Below, piece after piece: positions 20,323 through 30,200 of a stretch of DNA of 64,000 nt. The notes under the pieces were generated by a model. It was not told the origin of the DNA. It did not search any database and was given only the letters and a program-made list of their open reading frames with translations. How positions within the stretch are numbered: position 1 is the first letter of the stretch; every line of letters starts with the position of its first letter. The DNA comes from Tribonema minus (taxonomy: Eukaryota > Sar > Xanthophyceae > Tribonematales > Tribonemataceae), in NCBI GenBank assembly GCA_017506865.1, contig JAFCMP010000124.1:682001-746000 (forward strand), given 5' to 3'. A program made the position numbers and the translations under genes.

Positions 20323-21943
20323 TCAGCGACGGCAGTTGCTGCTGCGCGCGGCCGCGTCGGCCACTGTCAGCGCTGCAAGTTTCTTGCACACCGCCTTGTG
20401 GCACTTGTTCCAGTGCTGCATCTGGCACGCCGCCCCGCAGTAGGACACAAGCCGGCACCTGCCGCACGCTTTCAGTGCGCCCACAGGCTTCGGCTCAGCG
20501 CCAGCAGTGCTCGCCGTGCAGCCGGCGTCATCAGCCTGGACACTGGTGGCGGCACTAACGGCGGCGGTGGCGGCACTAGCGGCGGCGCCGTAACCGCTGC
20601 TGCCGCCTGCCGCAGGATGGCAAACAGTGCCGCTGCCGCCGCCACTGTTGCCGCTGGCGCGCAGGCACACGGCGCAGCGCGCCGGCATGCACTTAGCGCG
20701 GCGCGGCGGCGACACGTCGAGTGCCGCCGAGCACGCCGTCGTCGCTGGCGCCGTCAGCACACGCCAGCAGCGGCACGTAGCGCGTCAGGCGCGCTGCCAC
20801 CGCGGCGCCGCACTCGCGGAGAAACTCCGCCGGGTTGTCGAGCGCTGCGACGCACTGCAGCGCATCGCGCGCGAGGTCGAGGTCGAGGTCGGCGGCGATG
20901 ACGGGGTGCTCGCGGTCGCAGCGCGCGCCGCCGCGTCCGCCGCCGTGGCTTGCGCAACCCGCTGCCGCGCACTCCGCGCAGCCCAGCTGGTCTACGGCGA
21001 GGGCCGCGGAACCGCGCACATCGCGCAGCGCCAGCCGGCTGAGCAGCTCAGCGCCGATGCCGTACGTGATGGCATGGGCGCCGCAGAGCGCAGTGCGCGC
21101 GCTCTCGAGGAGTTCGGTCAGCCCGTCCAGCGTCCTGTCCAAGGTGGCGACGAGTGGCGGCGCCGGCGGGTCACAGGTGAGCTCCTGCATGCGCAGGGAC
21201 AGCCGCAGCGCCTCCGCGCGCGCCGCCGCGAGCACGGACGGCGCCGGCACCGCGCCGCACGCGCCGCAGCGCCACTCCGCCGCCTCCAGCGTGGGCACCT
21301 CGCGCGGCGGCGGCAGCGGCGGCTGCAAATACAGCTGCATGGCCACGCCGTCGCGGCAGCGCATGCACCGCATGCCGAGGGCCGCGTCCGGCGCCGCGCA
21401 GCGCAGGAATGAGCCATGAGCGGGTTCTTGGTCGTGAAGAGGCAGTTGGGCACGCACGAGTGGGCGGCCTGGGGCGAGGGAAAAGACGGCCTTCTCCCGC
21501 AGCTGCGGCGAGCCCGGCGGCAGCGTGCTCTGCGCCTGGTCGAGGCACTCCTACTGCCACGGCAGGAGGCTGACGTCCTGGCTGTTGAAGTCTACAGCAC
21601 GCGCCGAAAGCAGCAGGGCTGCGGGGAACTGGTCTGCGGATCGTCCTATCGCACGGAGGTAGGGATTCATTTGGGTTCGGAACTGCGCATGGTGCTCTGC
21701 GACCTGCTCTTTGTAGCTGGCAAACCTCGGTGCTCCGCCGTGAGCGGGCAAACACATTTCTCCCAGTTGCTGTCGCTGATGCAGAGACAAGCCCGCGTAC
21801 TTCGAGAGCGAATCCTCAGTCCCCACGCTCAGCAGGGGCCTCTCCCTCAGCACCAGATCGCCAGGAGCAAAGTCCCGGACAGCCTGCAGCACTCGACCCA
21901 TCCCCTCGCGCGTGGTCACCACCACGCCGTCCTTGTACTCCAT
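20323..21943 (-). pseudogene. broken SET and MYND domain (SMYD-like) paralogue
   Basis: The ATG at 21943 begins MEYKDGVVVTTREGMGRVLQ, nearly the same as the plus-strand paralogue at 50408. Breaks: TAG at 21551-21553 where the paralogue has Gln (PWQ-stop against PLQQ); a frameshift right after VFSLA, so the SET motif HSCVPNCLFTTKNP lies in another frame; then a deletion of ~47 codons (GAMSYYAAHP..CLCACA of the paralogue). The deletion removes the core SET tyrosine region and the post-SET cysteines. The downstream Cys-rich part (MRCMRCRDGV, CGACG, GCAECAAAGC, RCDREHP) is open, and the MYND part (20323-20760) lies in yet another frame: CAVC..CGRCRLVSYCGAACQMQHWNKCHKAVC. It also has ~50 codons (LDNPAEFLREC..) missing from the paralogue. 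Methyltransferase activity is impossible from this copy. Confidence 0.85.
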
Positions 21944-23538
21944 GGTAGCTTCTAGGTTTCTTCTTCCGAAAAGCTCCGCCAGCAATCTGCTGTGCCCCCC
22001 CCCCCCCCGGAGGCGAGACTGTCTCTGTGCCTGCTTATCGTTTCGCTAGAGATGCTCCGCCTTGTGGCAGAGTCGTCTGTGCAAACGCTGCAGGGCTTTG
22101 AACGCAACAACGCCGCCGCCACGAAGTGGTTGGCACGGCAAGTTCAAGTTCAACAACCTTTAAAACAAAAAAACACGGGGGGGGAGGAGTGAAACACGCA
22201 CGATCATGTTTGTTTTTCACTTGACAGCTTGTCACCCGCAAGTGTACAGAGACATGCCAGCAGTTTCAAGCAGCAAGCAGCAAGCTGGTTCGCCGCAGCC
22301 CAGACAGCAACGGTGTGTGCAGTGCCACATCTGCAACTTGGTCTTTCAAGCTGAGACGTTTAATGTGCGACTGCGGATGCGGCGATGCTAATGCTGCCGC
22401 TGCGCTGGCCACAGCTGCGCGTGCAGCCCGCACGCCAACGCCTTATTTGCACATTTGCGCAGCATGAGAGCATGCTGATGGCAGCAGCGTTCCCGCTTTG
22501 GCGGCAGCCGTTGGCGCAGCGTCTCGCTGATTCCACGGCTGCGGCGGGCTCAGCCGACTGCTCACGGCACGCACAGCGACACACATAAAAGCACGCACAG
22601 AGGCACACAGGGCTGCTGCCCCCCTCTGTCGGCCCGCCCCCCCTTGCGCAAGTGAACTCATGAAACCGCTCAGCGCTGGAGCGCAGACCGTGAAGGGAGG
22701 GGGGGGGGAAGGGGGAGTGGCGAGTTATCCCCCTTCGGCGGTGCTGCTGCGGCTCGCTGGGCGGGCGGCGTGGCGGCACGTGTAGGAAACGCACATGACT
22801 CAGCAGCGCTCAGAAAGCACTGCCGCAGCGCGCGCGCGCTCAGCAGATTGGTGCTGTTGCACGCCCCCCCCCCCCCCCCCCCCTCCGCGCCCGCCGCGTT
22901 CCTGGTGCGCACCGGGAGCGCACGCACCGCGGCAGCGCTCGGCACATGAGCGCCCTCGCGGCGCTGAGCTTGCCGCGCCTGCTGCCAGCACATGGTACCA
23001 AAGCGGCGAGGCGCCCCCCGTCTGCGCGCCCCGCTCTTTGCGGGCCTGACTGTCGGCGTAGTGGCAGTGCTCGGAAGCACAGAGTTCTGTCGCAGCGCTC
23101 AGCTTACGGCGTGCGGCCAGGATTGTGCGGTTGCGCCCACACCCACCAGGGGTGCGCATCGGAAAGACACGTGGCGGCGCTCGCAGCGCAAACTCGTGGC
23201 AGCGCTCGGCGATCCGCAGCGCAGGGGTTGTCTTCCGCCTGCGCGCTAAAGGCGTACGGCCGCAGTGGTCCGAGCACGAGTCATGTCGCAACGCTCAGCC
23301 AGCGGTGCGCACGGCCTGTACCACAGGGGCGGGTCGCGTCGTCCCCCATGGCCATGCTGCTCCTGTTGATTGGCGAGGCGGGAGTGCTCAGGGCATGAGC
23401 ACCCTCCCCGTCGCAGCGCTCAGCTTATGGTGCACACGGCCAGTATCCACAGCTGCGTGTCGTCCTCCATCTTCCCCACACTACGTTTTTGTTATTGGCG
23501 CGGTGGCAGTGCTCAGAGCACGAGCCCCATCCCAGCGC
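21944..23538. other. no supported gene; homopolymer tracts and terminal-exon echoes
   Basis: Contains poly-C/G runs (21993-22010, 22863-22883) and, from about 23090 to 23472, degenerate copies of the last exon of the minus-strand membrane-protein gene (separate entry). Otherwise nothing recognised. Confidence 0.5.
23092..23472 (-). repeat. echoes of a terminal exon, stop codon included
   Basis: Copy at 23414-23472 still reads [16 protein letters not shown]-stop on the minus strand, against [16 protein letters not shown]-stop in the real exon (23539-23683). Weaker copies of the same end (gcagcgctcagc(t/c)..) lie near 23280-23330 and 23092-23130. Confidence 0.8.
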
Positions 23539-26500
23539 TCAGCTTATGGTGCAGACGGCCAGTATCCACAGCGGTGGGTCGTCCTCCATCTGCGCCCACT
23601 CCTTCTTGGCGCGCAGCTTGGCGGTGCCGGCCGCAAAGATGCCCGCTGCGAGTGCGGCGTTCACCAGCGTGCGCAGCCACCACCTGCACGCAGCGCACGC
23701 GCGTGGGGGGCGGGTGGTGCGACCAGTGGTGTTTGAGAGGAAAATGGTGCGTGTCGCAGGTAGCAGGACTGTGGAGTCCGACACTTGTCGGGTATGTTGT
23801 GATTGCTGCATGCGAAGTGCGCACCCCTTGGGTAGCACATGCCCAGCGCGATGTGCGCACGCGGATGAGAAGAGCAAGTGGTGTGGTCGCTGGTCAATGA
23901 GAAGGAACGGCGCAGCATGAGCAGCGCGCAGAGACGAGAGGAGCGAGCTGTGTGAATGCTGCAGAGTGAGAAAGAGAAAGTGCGTACACCAGCGTGCGCA
24001 GCCACCACCTGCGCAGTGCGCATGCGGGCCACGCGCAGTGCGCGTGGTGCGACCGGTGGTGGGGGTGAGGATGATAAAGTGCACAGCGCAAGTAGCAGGC
24101 CTGTAGACACCGACACTTGTCATGCGGGTATGGTGTTATCGCTGCATGCGAAGTGCGCACCGCTTCGGTAGTACATGCGCAGTGCGCGTGCGGGGACGCG
24201 AGGTGCGGGCGAGTTAGGGTTAGGGTTAGGGTTAGCGGCCGCTGGCGAGTGAGGAGAGACGTGCACACCGTGACTAGCAGCGCGCTACATTTTCGCCTCC
24301 CGCAGTGATGATGAGCTCCTTGATGCGACCCGTGATGCGCATGAAGCCGCTGGGTGCAGGCATATCTGTGCGGTTGTTGTCATCAAACGTTGCCACATCT
24401 CCGGAGTGAAGCCAGCCTTCCTCGTCAATTGTCTCTGCCGTCTGCATGAGAGACGAGCGGTGCGGGTGGTGCGACGCTGTCCACAGGTAGCAAGCAGGTC
24501 CGTCGAGACCGACACTCCGTATGTTATGATCACTGCGTGATGAAGTGCGCGCCAGAGATGGCGCGACGCAGGGATGCGCGAATGTGTACTTGAAGTCGCG
24601 TCAGAGCAATGCGCGCAGCGAATGGCACATCTGCAGCCTTCGCGAACTAGTGTGATGATTGTGGTAGTCCTCGCCACAAGTGGCCATCAGCAGCGCCACC
24701 CCGCACGCAGCCGCGACCTTCCTCCACCACAACACTCTCCACCACTTATACCACCAACATGTACAACCCAAAGAGCGCTTGTAGAGATTGGCCACCACAT
24801 CAACCGGCGCTGCTGCTGAAAAGCATTCGCTGCTACTTCAAGTGGGTGACGCACCTCTCTATGCAGTGCGCCATCAGCGCCAGCGTGAAGCCGCCCAGCA
24901 CGCAGCCCCACCACATTGCTCTGCTGCTGAAAGGCATTCGCTGCTACTTCAAGTGAGTGATGCACCTCTCTTTGCTACTTCAAGTGAGTGACGCACCTCT
25001 CAATGCAGTGCGCCATCAGCGCCAGCGTGAAGCCGCCCAGCACGCACCCCCACCACATCGCCCCGACCGTGTTGGTGACGTGCATCACCAGCCGCATGTT
25101 GTCCTTCACGCGCTTCTCCGTCCTCACGCCCTGCGGGGGCGGGGGGGGGGGGGGGTGGGGGGGTGGGGGCGACCGCGCAACGTCATGATCCAATTCACTC
25201 CCCATACAATTGCCAAAAAATGTACTTTTCAAGCCCTGCAGGAGCGAGAGACATGCGCGCACAAAGTCATGAATCTGAGTCAATCGCCATGACGGTGTCA
25301 AGAAGTGTGTGGTTTGAGGTACATTGTCAGTTTTCACGCCCTGCTGCAGCGGGACTCACGCATGCAGAATCGTGAATCTAGAGGCATCTCGCTGTGCATT
25401 TGCACGCATGTGTACTCTCTTAAGGTATGTATGCTGGTCTGTCTCCACGCTTTGCGGAGGCGAGACTCACACATGTGCAAGACTAAGAGACTGACGCATC
25501 CCATACTTCATGAGTAATATCCGTCTTCGCATCTTGTGGAGGCGAGACTCGCTGTGCAGGCCATTGCATGAGTATGAGTCACTTGACTTGCTAACACGCC
25601 GCGCGAGACTCACACGTGCGAATAGTCTAGAATCTGGCTCGTTGGTCATACTACCTGCACACAAAAAACATAAGTAACACATAAGCATCCTCCCCTTCTC
25701 GTTCTGCGGAGGCGGGACTCACTCTGCGCGCGGACGCACTGAGTCAGAGTCACTCGCCCAGCTATCACCAGCACGCACATGCTGGAATCAGGCACGCAGG
25801 ATGAGAGCGTGTGCTCGCACTGGACAGCGAGGAAAGCAATCCTATGCTGCACATGATGCGCTTTAGATGGCCGTGTGCGCATAGTCCAGCGCTCGGCCAG
25901 CGCTTTATCTCGACTACTGTAGCTCAAAAAATATGTATTTGATGCGCACGTTCACGAGTGCATTCCCGAGGCGTGCGTCAACGAAACGTGCACGCGCTAC
26001 GCGCATGAAGAGTAGCGTGTCATGGACGGAACTGATGTCAACCAGTGGAGCGACACGTCGATGCTCGTACCCTAATGATATTGAGCTTTTGGGCTGACGA
26101 CTGGCCAGGTGGCGCATAAGCAGGGCAGCGCTCCGCAGCGTTGCGCGCTGCCTCATGAGGCGCGTTGGGCTCATGGTCATCTGAATGCTGCACATTGATC
26201 ATCGAGTGACCCGGCAGCAGCTAGATTGGGACTTGGCAGGACAACACAAACACCACAAGTTCATGGACATGACCGTTCCTTGGCTTGCATCTCACTCAGG
26301 ACTGCCGTGTACCATGCCGGACATTGCAGAGCTGCCAACTTTATGAGGCCTTCTTGCAAGGGAGAGTTGCTGCTCCAGACCAGTCAGAGGCTTCTATTGG
26401 AAATATGCGCGACGCATGTGAGGAAGGCTTTGCTTGAGTGAAGAGCTCGGCGGTGAGTGTCACCGTGCTATAATATCCATGTGCTGGATAAACCAGATGT

Positions 26501-26895
26501 AGAGTAGCGGTACAAGACAATCAAGCAGCAGCTTTACTGCTGGCTGTCTACCCTGATGCAGCTTTGCAAGCAACAGCTTAAGCAGCAGTTCAGACTTGAG
26601 TGCGTACTTGACAACGACTGCACTGATGGCTATGAATTCTGTTCAGCTGCCACTGGAAAGTAGAGATGCAAGTAGATGTGGTGGGTCAAGTGTGGGCATT
26701 CGGCTGTCGAGACAGAAGCCTGGCATGTCGTCTTACCTCAGCGACCAGGCTGGCATTCCAGGCCAGCATGCCCACAATGAACCACAGCAGCTCATTAAAA
26801 ATAAGTTTGATGACTCCCACTGGCCCAGCGTAGAGCGCCAGCACCGCACATGCCCCCAGGAAGGTCACCAGATCTCCTCTATGAAATTCTGACAT
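23539..26895 (-). CDS. small multi-pass membrane protein, three exons
   Basis: Exons 26737-26895 (ATG at 26893-26895, 53 codons), 24997-25130 and 23539-23683 (TGA at 23539-23541) join in phase (0, then 2) to 145 residues. Donors are gtaaga and gtgcgt; both acceptors are CAG. The protein has about four hydrophobic segments: [16 protein letters not shown] and [16 protein letters not shown] in exon 1, a ~25-residue segment around [18 protein letters not shown] in exon 2, and [16 protein letters not shown] in exon 3. A basic loop ([11 protein letters not shown]) separates the two halves, and the tail is short, [23 protein letters not shown] do not recognise the family. It is divergent from gamma-tubulin with 350 bp between start codons, so the promoter region may be shared. 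Both introns are filled with exon-edge echoes, and intron 2 holds an unrelated exon on the same strand. Confidence 0.75.
24212..24235. repeat. interstitial telomeric repeat
   Basis: Three to four TTAGGG units lying just beyond the donor of the orphan acyl-CoA synthetase exon and before the next intron copy. Confidence 0.9.
24289..24441 (-). pseudogene. orphan acyl-CoA synthetase exon (AMP-binding family)
   Basis: A clean 51-codon exon with a CAG acceptor and a GT donor (gtagcg). It encodes [16 protein letters not shown]..., then [20 protein letters not shown], the conserved core of ACSBG-type long-chain acyl-CoA synthetases (the GWLHSGD adenylate-binding motif and the [13 protein letters not shown] hinge). 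No other synthetase exon is in the window, and its phase (0) does not fit the surrounding gene, which needs phase 2. It sits inside intron 2 of the membrane-protein gene, where a third copy of exon 3 would be expected. Called a pseudogene because it is a lone fragment; expression as an alternative exon would shift the frame. Confidence 0.85.
24843..24990 (-). repeat. echoes of the end of membrane-protein exon 2
   Basis: A copy at about 24849-24915 repeats [16 protein letters not shown] with the gtgcgt donor. A shorter piece with the flanking acttcaagtgagtga(c/t)gcacctctc lies at 24949-24975. Confidence 0.85.
25337..25730 (-). repeat. echoes of the acceptor and start of membrane-protein exon 2
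   Basis: On the minus strand, cgcctccgcag|..gcgtg/aacgag.. recurs at about 25337-25370, 25440-25475, 25525-25560 and 25693-25725, mimicking the real ccgcag|GGCGTGAGGAC at 25133-25120. Confidence 0.7.
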
Positions 26896-27245
26896 TTGAT
26901 CTGAGCCCGGCACAAGCTCTCGCCTCCTGCTGCTGCTGTCTGCTGGCGCACAGTGTGGTGTGGTGACGACTTGCTACACCACAGCAAAGGGCTTCAACCA
27001 ACAGGATTGCTAGAGCTTCAGGCAAGTGTCAAACCCATGCGCGATTTCAAACTTTCGCGCTCTTGAAGTTGGCCAAGGCGAAGTTGCTGCAGAGATTTTC
27101 GTGAGGGAAAGCGCTGGGGCCAACACTCGCCGAGAAGTAGTAAAGTAACACAGACATTGCATTCTGTGCACAGAACTTTCTCAACAACGGGACAGGAGCG
27201 CAGCCGGAAAGGTACCCGCGCCGACACCCGCAGCTGGAACTCAGG
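26896..27245. promoter_or_regulatory. divergent intergenic region, presumed shared promoter
   Basis: 350 bp between the minus-strand membrane-protein start (26895) and the gamma-tubulin start (27246). Contains cacagtgtggtgtggtg near 26950; no clear TATA box. The promoter role is inferred from position only. Confidence 0.4.
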
Positions 27246-30200
27246 ATGCCTCGGGAGATCATTACGTTGCAGGTGGGGCAGTGCGGCAATCAGATCGGAT
27301 CGGAGTTCTGGAAGCAGCTGTGCGCGGAGCATGGCATCAGCGCGGATGGCATCTTGCAGGACTACGCCAGCCAGGGCGACGACAGGAAGGCAAGCTCCTG
27401 CCATGCCTTGTGATCAAAGGATGCATGATTTGCCGTACATCGCAGCTTATTGCTGGAGGTGTTGCAGCGCTGAAAAGGAGTGCTTTGTGCAACTGTTACT
27501 TGGAGCTGACTTTCGATGCTGTGCGCTCATGGAGTAGAGGTTTGCGAAGCTGTGAGGAGCATGCAGGTGCTGGTTTAGTCATACTTCTGAACATCGAAAA
27601 TAAGGTCGGGTTGTTAACATCAGAGACAGCCCTGCACATGGCCGCGTAGGTATCTAGTGAAAATATCTGCAATCTGAAGCACATCAGAGACAGCCCTGCA
27701 CATGGCCGCGTAGGTATCTAGTAAAAATATCTGCAATCTGAAGCACAAACTTTTTCCAGGTGGAACCGTTTCAGGTGTGTGCTGCTGCGTTGACATATTA
27801 TGCATGGGTCAGCTGGCAGCCAAGACGTGCCGGCTGCGTTCTGCAATGGCAGAGCGGGAGCGACCTGAGGCGTCATTTGAAGCAGAACTGTGTGCAGTAC
27901 TGGAAGCTGGGTGCAGGTGGTCTAACCATCACGACTGATGGCAACTTCCACGAGGACTGACAACTATATTCTGGTAGTAAGGCTGCTTTCCAGATGGCTC
28001 TTGACCAGCAGTCCATGGACACAGTAAGGTTGGCGAAGTCTGACACTACATGCGCCGCAACATAGCGAGCTGTTACCCACTAGCCGGTCGCTGTATGCCG
28101 CCAGTCTTTGCGTACTTGTCAAGGGAGCGCGCGCATTCATTGCGCACCACGCGATGGAGGTCTGTGAACAGGAGCACTGTCCAAGACGGGTCATCTTCAT
28201 GGTCGTGAGGAGGGTAACAGGAATGTTTACTTGGACCTGTATCGCTGTACTGATTAATTCGCCACCGCTGCCACCGTCATCACCTCCCCCAGCCTCCTAC
28301 TCCCCCCCCCCCCTTACCGTCAATTCTTCTCGCATGTAGAAGTTATCTTCTTGAAGTTGTAGAATGCCCTCTCTATATCATGAACGACAGGACGTCTTCT
28401 TCTACCAAGCGGACGACGAGCACTATATACCGCGTATATTGAAGTTACCTGCTTGAAGTTGCAAGCTGCCCCTGTATGTGTCATGCGCAACAGGACGTCT
28501 TCTTCTACCAGGCGGACGACGAGCACTACATACCGCGCGCGCTGCTGCTGGACCTGGAGCCGCGAGTTATTAACAAAATACGCAGCGACGGTGAGTGTTA
28601 TATTTATATATACTTCGAAGTATGTATACATTGCATAATTAGAGCACTGTTATCTGGCCGATTTCTGCGCCCTTAGCAACCGTGCACTGGCCTCTTCATA
28701 CCTGTAGCCTTGTCAACAACATGTGGAGTCATGGCGGGTGCCTTACATCAACAAGATACGCAAAGATGGAAGGTCCGAAGGGAGGTTGGGTGACCTATGG
28801 AATCGTGAAGTTTGCTCCTATGCAGCAGCCTAGTCTGCTCGATCAGAGCACTTTTCATCTGGCCGTTTCTGCGCACTCAGCAGCAGAGCACCGTTGTCTA
28901 CATACAGCCTTGTCAACAAAATTCGCAGCGACGGTGTGTGTTACACATTGCTCAACCAGAGCACTGGTGAACTTGCATCTATGAAGGTCCGAAGGGAGGT
29001 CGGGTGACCTATGCAGTCGTGAAGTTTGCTCCTATGCAGCAGCCCATTCTGCTCAATCAGAGCACGTTCCATCTTGGCATCCCTGCGCCCTCCAGCAGCA
29101 GTGCAGTGTTCTTTACATACAGCCTTGTCAACAACATACAGAGCGAAAGTGAGTGTCTTACTTCAAGCCATATACTTCAAGTCATGCACTTCAAACGTAC
29201 ATGTGACCCCTTTCATTCTGTTCGGTGCCTTGTCTTCACTGCTGTAATGCAGGGTTCCGAGACTTGTACAATCCGGAAAATATATATGTGTCAAAGGAGG
29301 GCGGCGGAGCGGGCAACAACTGGGCCTCCGGCTACAGGCAAGCGGCAAACTTTATACAGTGTGAAGTATTGGGCTGCTGGTGCCAGAACACGGCACAACG
29401 TCCCTTCAAAGTTGAATCAGGATCAAGCTTCAAGAGTACCAGCCTCATCAAACGTCAGTGCTGGGGTTCCGGTTACGGGCAAGCAGGCTGACCACGGCGG
29501 AGTTGTTTGACGGTGCTGAGCAATGTGTCCATATTGTTGTGAGTCTTGTTGTGGAGTACGGAACAGAACATGGACCCGAAAACTACTGCACACCTGAGTC
29601 ATCAGAGAGTCACATATGCCAGTGTATCGAAAACACACAACATGCTTGTGTCCGCTGCAGACCTCACAATCCGCGTTGATGCAGTGTATGTCTAGCTGCA
29701 TGCACAGCCTTCATTGGTATGGGATGTACTTCACAGTACCTATATTGCGTCCACGCATGCAGCAGCTTCACAATCTCGTGACGCACACTCAAATGCCAGA
29801 TTGCGTGCTTCAGAGCGTTTCACTGTCAAGACTTGTGACATCATTGTCCTGTGGTGCGTCACCTGTTGCGGTTGCGGTTGGCGCGCCAGGCAAGCGGAGG
29901 AGCAGCACGACTATCTCATGGAGATGATCGACCGCGAGGCGGACGGCAGCGACAGCCTTGAGGTGATGCTCAGGGGCAACCCCAATTAACTCTAACCCTA
30001 GGGTTTGAGGTACTGAGGGTTGAGATTATAATTTGCCCATGATAGCCCAGATTCAATTTGGGCTATCATTGAGACGGACGGCACAACAGCCTTGAGGTGA
30101 TGCTCCGGCAACCCTCACCGAAACCTGACTCTAGGGTTTGAAGTACTTAGGGTTGAGATGAGATTTTGGGCTGTCGTCGAGGAGAGCAGCAGCGACGGCC

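Larger units (their letters stand above)
23660..24590 (-). repeat. three copies of the intron end preceding exon 3
   Basis: A ~200-bp segment (gtagca.g.....ga..ccgacact...gcatgcgaagtgcgca) occurs at about 23700-23870, 24030-24200 and 24460-24590. On the minus strand the first runs into real exon 3, the second into a decayed exon 3 start (ggtggtggctgcgcacgctgg), and the third into an acyl-CoA synthetase exon. Confidence 0.8.

Noticed and set aside
20627-21412. Plus-strand 261-aa Arg/Ala-rich ORF
   Set aside because: Antisense to the SET/MYND pseudogene, which has clear homology on the minus strand.
24289-24441. Acyl-CoA synthetase exon as part of the membrane-protein gene
   Set aside because: Its phase is 0 at both ends while the surrounding join needs phase 2; exons 2 and 3 join perfectly without it.
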